A stretch of 64,000 nt of DNA from Ziziphus jujuba (taxonomy: Eukaryota > Streptophyta > Magnoliopsida > Rosales > Rhamnaceae). The stretch covers positions 28,217,501-28,281,500 of the forward strand of contig NC_083389.1 of NCBI RefSeq assembly GCF_031755915.1, given 5' to 3'. Shown here piece by piece: positions 25,914-38,500 of this stretch. The translations under genes were made by a program, and so were the position numbers. The notes under the pieces are model-generated. The model saw only the letters and a list, made by a program, of their open reading frames with translations, had not been told where the DNA came from and did not search any database. The stretch's first letter is position 1. Each line of letters begins with the position of its first letter.

Positions 25914-28900
25914 CTATGCTGGGGCAGTTGCATGTAAAGCTGCCAAAGAAGCATAAATTCCATCTTTTATACTGATCAAACTTTGATGCTTTCCCTTCTC
26001 TGCAATTACTCCATTCTTCATCACTGCAATTAAATCTGCACTTTTGATTGTTGACAACCGATGGGCCACCACCACTGTGGTCCGTTCCACCATTACATGG
26101 TCCAATGCATCTTGAACCAGTCTTTCCGATTCAGCATCAAGAGCACTTGTTGCTTCATCCAATAGTAGTATTTTTGGTCCCTTCATTAATGCTCTTGCAA
26201 TTGCCACCCTTTGCTTCTGCCCACCAGACAGTTGAATCCCTCTCTCTCCTACTGCTGTATCATAACCCTGCATGCATATCATTTTCCAAAATTAAAACTT
26301 GAATATAAGAAAGCATGAAGAAAATGAGTTTAGACGTTGTTTATTATTGTTGTTGGACCTGTTGTAAACTGCTGACAAACTTGTGGGCATTTGCCAATTC
26401 TGCTGCTGCTATGATTTCAGCTTCTGTTGCATCTCCTTCCTTTCCATATGCAATGTTAGCTCGGATGGTGTCATTGAACAACACAGGCTCTTGGCTCACT
26501 AGTCCCATCTGCTGCCTCAACCACTTCAGTTGGAGCTTTCTGATTTCTATTCCATCCAGCGTAATGTGGCCTGAATCCGGGTCATAAAATCTTTGCAACA
26601 ACGATATTACTGTTGATTTTCCACTCCCACTTTCTCCAACAAGTGCAACTGTCTGGTTAACATAATTTTAAATTGTTAGGTTTCTAGGATGTGAAAAAAG
26701 TTCAAATGACCATATATAAACCAAAGCGATGATCCAAGGATTCCAAATTACCTCGCCAGCATGAATAGCTAAGCTAAGATCCTTGAATATTTGCACATCG
26801 GGTCTAATGGGATACTTGAAACTAACGTGGTGAAACTCAAGCTCTCCCTTTACCCTTTCTAATGTAGTTAAACTTGCAGAGTCATCACTAGAGTCTATTT
26901 TTGATTTCCTGTCAAGAATTGCAAATATAGAAGCAACAGCACTCTTTGCTTTACTTGTATCAGGAGCCAATGAGCTTGACTGAGAAATTCCAAATGCTGT
27001 CATAGTGAGTGCAAAGAAAACCTGCGAACCAAGAAAGCGGAATTATTTGCAATGGAGAAACCAAGGAAGATTGCTTGAATTCTTCCCCTTTACTAAGAAT
27101 TTCCAACCAGAATTTGTTCAATCAGAAAACAATATACCAGGTGGACAAGGCTAAAGATGAACTTACTCTGAAAACATCGGCGAAATCTGTTTTTTCATCT
27201 TCAACGAGGCGGGCTCCAACATAAAAACTGCATGCATATGCAGAGTAAATCAAAAAGAATGATACTCCAAAACCTATCCCACTAATTAAACCTTGCCTTA
27301 TCCCTGATTTTATAGGGCCTTCGCATTTCTTCTTGTACAATTCCATCACCTTTTCTTCAGCACAAAAAGAAGCAACTGTTCTAATACTCCCTACCGCATC
27401 ATTTGCAACTTGACTTGCCTCCTCATACATTTTCTGCAACCAATTATAGTTTCATTAATGATAAAAATAAAAATAAAAAGAAAAAGGATGAGTTCTTTCA
27501 ATTAAAAGTTTTCATATTGAACACGTTGTTAGACATACATTTTTTCACATTATGTTACTGTCTTATCTTTTCCTTCAATATTGGGTACTTTGAAGGTAGT
27601 CAAGTTCTTATCATTTGTTTAGTTTGTAGTTAAGTGAATAAAACCTTTGCATCCGCGCTGAATCCCGCCAAGAACTTGAATTGAACATATCCATTTAATC
27701 CTTGTAGAGGCAGCATTACAAGGATTACAAGTGCCAATTGCCAACATGCCTCAAAAGCAACAACCAAGCCAGCAATTGCAGTTGCAATATTCTGAACTAC
27801 AAAAGCAAGAGTGTCTCCAACTAGACCTCTCACTGAAGCTGCATCAACAGAAAGCCTTGCAGATATTGCTCCACTTGAGTTCTCAGCTTCATCAAACCAA
27901 CTTACTTCCATGTAAACTACTTTTTCAAAGCACATTGATCGAATTCGTTGTATTAACTTACACCCAGCCACGCCTAAAAGGTATGACTTTGATGATTCTG
28001 TCAATAAAGCCGCTACACCAACACCAACAAATACTAATGCCCAAAACTTTGAATCCTTACGGAGTTCATTTTCCGGCTCAAAGAAAGATTTTACCATACC
28101 TGATAGCAATACCCCATAAGCAGGTAATACCAACCCATTTGCTGCTGCAGCTATAGAACCCAAGAGTAGCACTGGCATCTCAGGTTTGTTAAGAAGTGCC
28201 AGGCGGAGAGGTGAGACTTCTTGTGGCACTTGAGATGGTGCTGAAACTGAAGTGTTGGACAACGTAGTTGATGTTTCAAGCCCATTGATTGCTGTGGGAA
28301 CAGCAACTGAGACTGAAAATGAGTGACGATTACTGTTTCCAGTTCCAGATGATCCTCGACTTATGGATCGTGATAAGGAAATCCTCTGACTTGAATGCCT
28401 TCCGGAATCAATGGTAATTTCTTGTCTGGTTTGATCATTGAATGCACTTTGGTCTGATAATGATTTGATTTCTTGCAACTGTATAAGCTGGCTGTAAGCT
28501 CCCTCGGAATCCTTAACAAGTTCTATGTGCGGTCCTGCTTGGTTGAAAAGGAAAAGGAGGCATCAAAGAGGTCTAATTGGCACATAGATGAATTGAGAAA
28601 TAAAACCGTCTTTTCCACAAACTGAGAAAATGTTTGAAGATGGCAAATATTTTACCTTTTTCAATAATTTTTCCTTCATGTAGGACAGCAATTGTATCAG
28701 CATTCCTTACTGTGCTCAAACGGTGGGCGACAATGACAGTAGTTCGGTTGATCATAACTCTATCCAGTGCTTCTTGTACAACTCTCTCAGATTCTGCATC
28801 AAGCGCACTTGTGGCTTCATCTAGGAGTAGAACTCTTGGGTCTTTTATAATTGCTCTAGCTAAGGCAACCCTCTGCTTCTGGCCCCCAGATAGTTGAGCT

Positions 28901-31258
28901 CCATGTTCTCCGACCATTGTGTCTGGTCCCTAAATGCATAAATACCAAACCACTTATGATGAATGTGAAATGAAGGGAGTCACTAAATGCCAAAAAAATT
29001 CATGCGCCAAACGCCATTAGTAAAGTATTAACCTGCGGCAGCTTATCTATAAATCTAGCAGCGTTGGCAAGCTCAATAGCAGTCCCTATTTCCTCAGCCG
29101 TTGCACCATCCTTCCCATAGGCAATATTGTCTCTAATGCTAGAAGAAAACAGCACAGGTTCTTGACTCACAAGGCTTATTTTCTGTCTGATCCATTTCAG
29201 CTGGAACTCTTTGAGATTGATGCCATCTATAAGGACTTCACCAGCCTGAGGGTCATAGAATCTCTCAATCAAACCGATCACTGTAGATTTGCCACTTCCA
29301 CTCTGTCCAACCAAAGCAGCAGTGGTACCACAAGGAATTGAAAGAGAAAAACCACTAAAAATTTGTTCATCTGGTCTTGAAGGATAACTAAAGTGAATGT
29401 CTCTTAGTTCTATGTCTCCACGAATGTCATCCAATTGTTTCCCGTTATTGTCATAAGCATCTATCTCCGGCTTCCTGTTTATAGTCTCAAACATCTTAAA
29501 TGCTGCAGCCTGTCCAGCAGCAAATGCACTCATACATGGAGATGCTTGCCCAAGAGACCTGAAAAAATTTGTCAAAGTAAGAATCCCGAGAAATCTTCTT
29601 TAAATAATCATCATTTACCAATATTTATTTCTCAAAATTTTTGGTTAGTAGGAAATTAAAGTTTTAGCGTTATTTGCAAAATGGATTAGAAGTGAATTAA
29701 ACTAATATCATAGAATATGAAATGGAAGCGAAACTTACAAGGAGCCCATCACCACAGCTAAAATGACGTTAAGAACATCTCCTCCGGAGTATCCTTTCTC
29801 AATTATCATCTTTCCACCATACCATACTGACAAACCATAACTGCAGAATACAATAAAGTGAACAGCACCCATTCCCGACCCAGATGCCAACCCCTCTTTG
29901 ACAGCAGACTTATAAGCCTTTGTTAGGGACGTGTTGTACTTATCTACTGCTTGCTTCTCCCCAGTGAATGATGCAACCTGTTTGTGGAGGAGAGTAGTCA
30001 TCATGCATGGTTATAATTAAGACAGTTTCATAAAAATTAAGACAGTGAGAAAAGGGGAAACAAGCATGCATACTGTTCTGATTGAACCAATAATTTGCTC
30101 AACCAGTGTTGCAGCCGCTGAATAAGATGCTTGTCCATGGCTTGCCAGCTTGGATATAACAAGACTCATGATTGCACCAGAGATGACCACAGCAGGAATA
30201 GAAGATAGCATAACAAGAGTGAGAAGCCATCCTCTGGCAAATGCTATGGCAAAGCTTCCTAGAAATGTTGATACCAATTGAAGGAACTTTCCTACCTGAG
30301 ATGGTAAAATTACAATTAATGAACAGCAGACATAGAAGTTTCAACTTGCAATGTTAGTGATAAACTGCTACTATTGAAGCTTGTATATTAGCAAAAACAA
30401 TATATATTTTATATGTGTATATATATATATATATATACCTTCTCACCCATTGCACCTTGAATAAGCACAGTTTCACCTGACATTCGCTCAACAATTTCTC
30501 CCGTGTTAGTTTCCCCATCAAAGAAGCCAACTTCTTGCCTCAATATCGTTTTCAAGTAAAGAGTTCTTATTCTGGCAGCCTGTCTTTCTCCAGTGACCAT
30601 CCAGCAGGCCACCTCTGTCATACAGTAAACAAGAGTTTCTAATTAGTTTCCCATCAGCCAAACTATTTAATTTCTTGGGCCACAGAAAATTTTCATACAT
30701 AGTAATATATATTTGTTGTAAATTTAATCTTCATGGAGAACCTGATGTACTTACGTATAAATGAAGTGACCGAAGACCCCAGAGCCAAATATACAAACTG
30801 CAGAGATACCTGATGATATGGGGAATACCAAATAATTAATCACTAGAACTAATTAAACCCGGTTACTAATAGTACTTAAAAATGGAATATTGTAAAAGAG
30901 CACAAGTTAGTTCACTTGTGGGAATTTACTAAAAAGACTACACCTTAGAAACTTCATGAACCAGTTGTTTTGTGTTAGCAAAATGTCCAAAAGAATCAAT
31001 TATATTTCCCATAATAACCGTCATGAGAGGCAAAGATATCCCGTTTCCAATAGCGCCAACTGTGCCAACAAAAATTAGAAGGCAATCCAAGGAGTCAGCA
31101 AAGGAGAAGAGTTTGTAGTAAGGCACTGTATTTATGCTGTCTTCCTTCCTCTTGCTTGTATGTTGCTCATTTTCAGAATCCATGACTGCTGAGTGGCTGG
31201 TTGTTGCTCTGTCCTCTTCTGTTTTCACACCTCCATCCAAAGTCTTACCCTCGGCCAT
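25914..31258 (-). CDS. Full-size ABCB (MDR/PGP) transporter, intact copy
   Basis: Twelve exons with closing phases: 30944-31258, 30755-30809, 30439-30614, 30074-30295, 29739-29977, 29033-29558, 28656-28929, 27645-28534, 27167-27433, 26752-27021, 26359-26652, 25914-26267, giving 1293 aa. Two membrane domains alternate with two ATPase domains. Walker A of domain 1 is GQSGSGKST (about residues 424-432), with Q where the sister copy and most relatives have E. Walker A of domain 2 is GESGSGKST (about 1084-1092). [16 protein letters not shown] and VAHRLST are present in both halves. It resembles the ABCB4/ABCB11/ABCB21 group, plasma-membrane pumps including auxin carriers; the substrate cannot be read from sequence. 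The neighbouring copy shares the same exon structure, so the pair is a tandem duplication. Confidence 0.93.
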
Positions 31259-31399
31259 GTAAGAAGTAAAGAGAACTTCAACTTGGTGTATTTTCAGAGG
31301 GCCGTCTTAGGGGACTAAGGTGAAAAGATAGCATGAAGTGAAGGCTTTTATTAAATATCTTATAAATAAACATATTTTATATAAGATCCAATTTTGTGC

Positions 31400-31914
31400 C
31401 CTTCTTTTTCTTTTTTTTTTTCCCTGACAAAGAAACTTTATAAAGAAGACACAAGAGAACAAACATCATCGTTCAGAAAAGGACTCAACCAAGATGCTCC
31501 ATTCTCCATCCAGGCTTCATACTCAGATAAAGACAGACAGGCTCAAGCTAGCTACTACATGTGCAGCTCTATTATTATTAACCACTCTAGAAACATGCAA
31601 ACAACTAAGAAAAAAAAACACATTATGAGATGCTAACAAGAGCTTAGTTTCTTCTAGCTATAAGAAAGAACTTCGATCCTAAAAAAGGTCCAGGATTATA
31701 AACTATAGCCGAATAGCCTCTTGGGAATTAGTCTCCACCACACCACTTCACCATTGAAACCAGATTGCAGACAAAAAAGAATGGCTTCTTTCAGAGCTAG
31801 CAATTCCGTAGCCAGAGGGGAATGTAAATGTGTAAATGGAAGAAGGGTTTAGCCATACCCTTGATCATTTCGAACCACTATCCCAACTCCCACTACGCCA
31901 TTTGCATGATCCAT
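31400..31914 (-). mobile_element. 5'-truncated LINE (RNase H domain and A-rich tail) with target-site duplication
   Basis: The 11-bp caattttgtgc occurs perfectly at 31389-31399 and 31915-31925, bracketing 515 bp. On the minus strand the insert starts inside an RNase H-like domain: GVVGVGIVVRNDQG, then PLATELLALKEAILF, then NRAAHVVASLSL and a terminal NGASWLSPFLNDDVCSLVSS, followed by TTTGTCAGGG and an A-rich tail (31405-31424). The pieces lie in shifted frames, with several indels. RNase H at the end of ORF2 plus an A tail and a target-site duplication is the pattern of a plant LINE. It lies about 140-660 bp upstream of the intact ABCB start, in the same orientation. Confidence 0.87.
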
Positions 31915-31925
31915 CAATTTTGTGC

Positions 31926-32883
31926 TTTATAAGTTGCCAATTTGCTAATTAAAATTTTGTATTTAAGCTTTGATAACAAATATTTTCAATTACTAAAATT
32001 CTAAATTATTTATTCTTTCTTGTGACTTAAGTCTTTAATATTTTACCAAAGTAAAAATGGTTATAAAATACGAGGAATAATAAAATCTGATATATATATA
32101 TATATATATATTTTTTTTTTCTTTGCAAGTAATAAAACAAAAATATATATATATATATATATATATGTAAATGAAGAATCATACATCAATATAATTGAAA
32201 TTATAACATTTCTTTATATTTAATCATGAATTAGCATCTAGAAGAAGCGTTGGCCCAAATTAATTAAAAAACCATATGGAAGCCAAGGTCTAATAAATTC
32301 AACCAAATATATTTGTAAAAAATTTAAAAAACTCAAAGTAGAGAAATACAAATTGTTTAGTTTTATAATATGGACAGTACATATTATTAAATGACTGTAA
32401 TCATGAATTCATGGAAAATAAAAAAATAATAATAATAATAATAATACGAGAATGAACAATATTATAGATTTATTAATAAATAGTAACTAGCAAGCTTATC
32501 ATCTTTTGAGGCCTTTGAATTTGAAATTAAACTGTGTACCAAATGCAACAAATATGAAAGATTATAGAATAAGGAGTTAAGAAAAGTGAGAGAGCAAGCA
32601 AAGAAGGGCATTTGACATGTTTGCTCTATCTCTCTCCCGGTTTAAATTGAATCCAATTATAAAATACAAAGACTTGATTAGTGTTCTTTTACAAAAATAA
32701 AAAATAATTAAAAATAATTATAGCAATATATGATGAATTAAAGTTGATGTAAAGTCAAAATTCTTATATTTGTTAAAAATAAAAATAATTTGATCTATTT
32801 TATTAATTATATATAGGCCTATACGGGATATTTTTATTTTTATTTTTTAAATAATTGTAAGAAAGTCAAGATTGTTGTGTTTC

Positions 32884-32918
<35 letters not shown>

Positions 32919-35232
32919 TTTATTCAATAAATACATACAAAATATATATACAGACCTCATATATATATCATGGGATTTTTTGGCTGGCCCTAGGCATAAG
33001 GGCTTCGTGGTCTATGCCGTAAGCCGTACCTGCAAAAAAGAGAACTTGGTGCACGTATAACTGCATCAGAGAATTCTACAAGTGAAACATTTCTATTTTG
33101 AGTGAGAGAACCGCACCTGGAACAGCACAATATTTCCATTTTTTAACAGTTGGCCATACAGTCACAGATCGATAAATAATAGAATTCACCACCAAAAAAT
33201 AATAATAATAATAATAAAATAATACAAGATTGACATAAATAATCAAGGATTCCATACTTGAATTTGTGGGATTGGGCCCCTTGATGTCATTCATTCTGCA
33301 GAAACAAGCAAAAAACAACGAAAATAAAAGGTTTAAACCCATATATATATATATATATATATAAAAGCATATGGAATGATTCTCCCTTGAAAAAAAACAA
33401 ATGAAAATATTGTGAAAGGAAGAAACAAAGTTGGCATTTCGTACAGACTCAAAGAACACTAGCACACCAACAGAAAACTCGTCACCTAACGTTGTTTGGA
33501 CTCTAAGAAAAATCAATTTTAATTTGCAGTTGTTTTGGAGATTCCCTTTCAATGGCGGTAAGCTCTTTAAAAAAAAAAAAAAAAGGAAAAAAAAGGTCAA
33601 GAGAAAAGTTTCTTTGCTTTTGTCATGGTATATATGTCTTTATGATGGAGCTTGCGAATTTGAATAATATGTGGTGTTAATGATACCGAACTAATAATTA
33701 GACAGCAAGTGTAGTACATGAATTTAATTGTTAACATCTTCATAAGCCAAAAATGAAGCCAACAATGATGCGCAAAGCGGCGACGTTCTCAAAATTTGAT
33801 TATCATAATTAGGTTATTAATACTAATATTATTTGTGGAGGAATATGCTTCTACATAATTTTTTTAAAGATCTGGGAATTTTGTTTTCGTCCTTCACTAC
33901 CACGTAAGTAAGATACATGCATATTTTAAAATGGATAAACATTATTGCAGACGAAAATTCATTTAGAATTTTCAAATTAAGAAAATAATGTGCTTATATA
34001 TATATATATATATATATGCAGATCTCATGATCTATATCTTTCTCATATACAAATAATTACATTTAAGTGTGCTTTATTTTTATGTATATAATATGCATTT
34101 CATCATTTAGTATTTACACTAGTATATTTGAATAGTGTAAATGAATCCAGAGGACATGAATGAAGCCAAATTAAAGCAGTCCAATATAGTATATGTTATA
34201 TCATCTTAGTTCGCCTGTTGCATACATACATGTATAGAATATACTATATTCTATATAGTATGATATGTGTACTATACATACATTATTACACCAGTAATAT
34301 TTTTTTGGCCAAAAGTCTGTCTGCCATATGAAAAGAGTCATATATAATATATGGCTCTCATGACAGTGGAGGGACGTGTTCGCTAACATGCATGAATTAC
34401 GTGGCAAGAGACTACGTCAGTGTTTATATTTATCACCCCTATATATTATAATATATTGTTGGAAATGGAATCTCAACTGATACTATTCATCAAACAAAAT
34501 AACAAATTAATACAAGTTTCGTGCTCTCGTGCATTATAAGCAATTATTTAATTATTTCGAGAATATAAAAAAGAAAAAATTAAAGAAAAAGCTGCGCCCA
34601 CTCCTGGATTACAGGCTTGGCTTCACATTGAGGATGATTTCATGTGATAGATATGGGCTAGGCCTTGCATGGTTCATTGACTTTACCCGATTGGGCCACG
34701 ATTCCCAGCCCATCTTAGGTTCGTTGACTTGGAAGTCAAGTCCAAGTCAGCTCCATTCTCGTTTATATATATATATATATATATTAGGTCCATCTTATCC
34801 TTTTGCACACAAAAAAATATAAATTAACTTTGTTTAGAAAACAAAATTTGCACGAGGGGAAGTAATTATTACTAATTATTACTAATTACTATTTTTTTTT
34901 TTTTGAATTTTTCATAGGACATTTTGCTAATTAAAAGATCTCATTAGATTTGTAATTATTTTTTTATTTTATTTTTTTGGGTTGTAGGTAAAGTATTAGT
35001 TTTAAAACAACTGAAAAAAAAAAAAGAAAAAGAAAGGTAAAATTCGAAAGGGACTTGCAAGTGGCAAAGAGATGACAGTGAAGAGGGTAAACACCAAACA
35101 GGGATTGAATTGAATGGTAGTGTTAGTAAAACACAGGCAGACCCAGCCACCCAGATATTTCTCTTCTTCTTCTTCTTCTTCTTCTTCTTCTTCCAAACTT
35201 GGAGAGCTTCCAAGCACACAGAACAGAAAGAC
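31926..35232. other. Gene-free stretch upstream of ABCB and of the 5'-nucleotidase
   Basis: Divergent intergenic DNA between the intact ABCB (minus) and the nucleotidase (plus). Many (TA)n tracts (about 32090-32118, 32143-32166, 32888-32913, 33341-33363, 33998-34017, 34762-34785) and (TAA)n near 32427-32446 and 33202-33219. The segment 34600-34760 is less AT-biased and has a short inverted repeat, gacttgga / tccaagtc, at about 34727-34749. No coding domain seen outside the LINE. Confidence 0.55.
35161..35194. repeat. (CTT)n microsatellite in the nucleotidase 5' leader
   Basis: About 33 bases of CTT repeat ending roughly 40 bp before the chosen ATG. An in-frame ATG at 35110 would translate it as a Phe run, one reason to reject that start. 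Confidence 0.9.
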
Positions 35233-35532
35233 ATGTATGGAACAGAGGCTTTGGCCAAAGACTACTGGGCAAACACCAACTCTCTCAGAAAACCCACCTC
35301 CCATTTTAAAAGTAATGTTTTTGTTCCTAAATTCACGGTTTCCTTTAATGTTAGACCTTCATTTTTAAACTGTGGCTGTACCAAACTCGACGACAAGGCT
35401 GTCGGAGTCGGAAACGATGCTTTTTCGGTAACGTCGTCCTCAAAGTATGATGTTGATTATCTGGGAGAGAGCACTAAAGGAGATTTGAACCTCAACCTGG
35501 AGCATCTGGAGTCTTTTGGTAATTTTTTTAAT

Positions 35533-35570
<38 letters not shown>

Positions 35571-38500
35571 CCAACTATGCATTGGTTTTCATCTTCCATT
35601 TTCGGTTATGCATTAACTTTTCAAAATGCGGTCTTTCTTTCCTTTCAATGTAATGTATTATATATAGAAATTGAGTAGTTACAGTATCAAGTTAAACACT
35701 CCAGCCTTCCTGCCCAATAGCTCTCTCTGTTCCTCCCCACATTCCCTTTTGGCGTACCCTGCTTTTTTGGCTCTATAAACTGGAACCAAAATCTCTGCTC
35801 TTGCTGGTTTTCTCATTTGTCTTAAAAAAATTATGTGTATTCTGCCCTAAATTTTTTTCTTTTTACCTTCCATTCCAAAAGATGCTCACCTTTTTGTCAT
35901 TATTAATAAGCTTTTAATCTTCCTTAGGCTGTGCCACTGTACCCATTTGCTTATTTTTAAAAATTAAGGTCTGGCATTTGTTCTCCATATGTGACAGTTG
36001 ATGGCCAATCAACCTTAGAAGGCCCTATAGAGGAAGTAGCCAGGATGGAGGCCGAAGAAGCTGATGATTTGCTCAGAGACTTGGGTATCTCGGTGCTGTA
36101 GACCAACTTTTTCCCTGCACTGTTATATCTATTTGCTTTTTATCTCTTTTGGTTGAGTAGACAAGTCTTTTACTTCCTGCTACAGTGTTTAGTAACCTTG
36201 ATTGTTGAACTTGGTTATTCCAAGAGTTGGTCCACTTTTTGGGTCTTTCTGTGCTCATCCAAGTTATGTAGCTTAATTTGATGCCATTGGTCTCGCCTTT
36301 GTTAAGCGATTGATTCCTATTAGTTTTAGTGCATTTCCCACTGCTTATTTGTTTTAATTTGTGCTCCTTTCATTGTTGAAATGCAGAGTCCTTATTCATC
36401 AAGACATTCACCCCGTGGTATATTTTGTAGCCGTACTTTGAATCTCCGGTCAATTAGTGCAATTGGATATGACATGGATTACACCTTAATGCATTACAAT
36501 GTGATGGTAAACATCAGCACAAATAAGTTCAAATAAAAACCTTTCTTGATTATCATTTCATCTTAGCAAATAGTTTATCATCTGTAAGTGTAATCATTAC
36601 TGTTTCAGTTACATTTCTTATTGATTTATCATCAAACTTAGCTTCAATGTTGAATGTTGGAGTTCTTTGCATTTCTTTTTTCTTACAGCTGTGCATCATG
36701 ATCTCTTATCTTTCTATGTATATATCATTAGATGCCAAGCTTTTAGATATTGGCTTTTGGTTTGTTAGCATGACAAAGTCATATGTATGCATACAGTAGT
36801 AGCAGTTACCCTTTTAAGTACTGGTGGAGGAGGGGATTTAATTGTATGACATATATTTCTTTTTTCTTCAGGCTTGGGAAGGACGGGCATATGACTACTG
36901 TATGGATAACTTAAGAAAAGTGGGTTTCCCTGTTGATGGACTTGCTTTTGACCCTGACTTGGTAGGTTTTTATTTGAGCAAGTTGAAGTGTTTACGAAGC
37001 ATTCATTTATGCAGACTATTGGGTTGATATTCTTACACATTATATGTCATATTATCTTCTATCTTTTCACATAGGTCATTAGAGGCCTTGTCATAGACAA
37101 AGAGAAAGGCAACTTGGTTAAACCTGATCGATTTGGTTACGTAAAGAGGGCTATGCATGGCACAAACATGTTATCCACTCGAGCTGTAAGGTAGACTTTG
37201 GCATTTGTCATTTTGATGTGGTAATCATCTAGAGGATCTAGCATATCTCTCTGTTAAACCATAATGATCTAAGAGAACACAGGCAAAATATTATTCCATG
37301 ATAGAAGTATAGAAACTAGATGTGCAAAATGAATTTTCTGCACATCTAAGGATGCCATGCTTAGGCTTTGTTTCAATGGAGTAGATCTTCTAGGAGCTAT
37401 TATTCAATGCTATTAGTGCATACTGTCATGCAAACTGTTAGATTTACTGCCTTTGCTGTCTATGATATATGTCCTGTTTCTTCAACATGTATTACTTTGT
37501 GATCATTTGTGGAAAAATCTAGAGTAATATTTTTTATGGTGCTGCTTAACTTTCTATGCATGGAAGTGAGATGTATGGGAGGGAACTGGTGGATCTTCGT
37601 AATGAGAGTAGATGGGAGTTTCTTAATACACTGTTCTCTGTTTCTGAAGCTGTGGCTTACATGCAGGTAACTTCTGTCATTATTACTGTCTCCTTCTACT
37701 AAAATATTCAAATCTGTGTTGAAGTCATTTATGATGATTGAAGTTTTCAGTTTCCACTTCTTTCTAACGTTTCTGCCTTTTCTAATACACAAGGATGTTA
37801 AGCTTTGTATTTATATATATCAACAATATATTGACATTAAGTTATGTGATATGGTTTCTTTCAGATGGTTGACAGATTGGATGACGGAACTATAACAGCA
37901 GAACTTTGTCCGCTTGATTATAAAGGGCTTTATAAGGCAATATGTTGTTGACTATATACATGGAACACTAGTATTGATTATGTATGCTCCTTTTTTAACT
38001 CCTAACATTGTTTCCAGGCCGTTGGAAGAGCCCTATTCAGGGCACATGTAGAGGGTCAGCTTAAGGTAAATGTGTTAGTATATGCTTAATTTTATACTGT
38101 GTGGTTATTTTAATTTTGGTTAATGAGCACCGACTGATTATGGCTTCAATACAGAGTGAAATAATGTCTAAGCCTGAACTGTTTGTGGAGCCTGATCCAG
38201 AACTACCTTTAGCACTTTTGGATCAAAAGGAGGTATCTCTCATAAATTGTGATCTTTGTTTAGCATGTGAGATTAATTTACTCATGTACTTTTGATATTT
38301 TCATGAATCAGGCTGGTAAAAAGCTTCTTCTCATTACCAACTCAGATTATCATTACACGGACAAAATGATGCAGCATTCCTTTAACAGATTTCTTCCAAA
38401 TGATATGGGTTGGCGGGATCTGTTTGACATTGTGAGTGAATGTCATTTCTCTACTTTGCCTCATGCCACTTTCAATACTTATTATTTAATGATTCTGCCA

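Noticed and set aside
32960..33045. Possible tRNA or hairpin RNA around ggccctaggcataagggcttcg
   Set aside because: No complete cloverleaf or A/B box pair could be drawn.
33172..33243. TTCACCACC plus A-rich (TAA)n tract as another micro-insert
   Set aside because: The flanking match is only ataaataat, too short and too AT-rich to separate from chance.
35110..35232. Upstream in-frame ATG for the 5'-nucleotidase
   Set aside because: It would translate the CTT microsatellite as a long Phe run; the ATG at 35233 is the plausible start.
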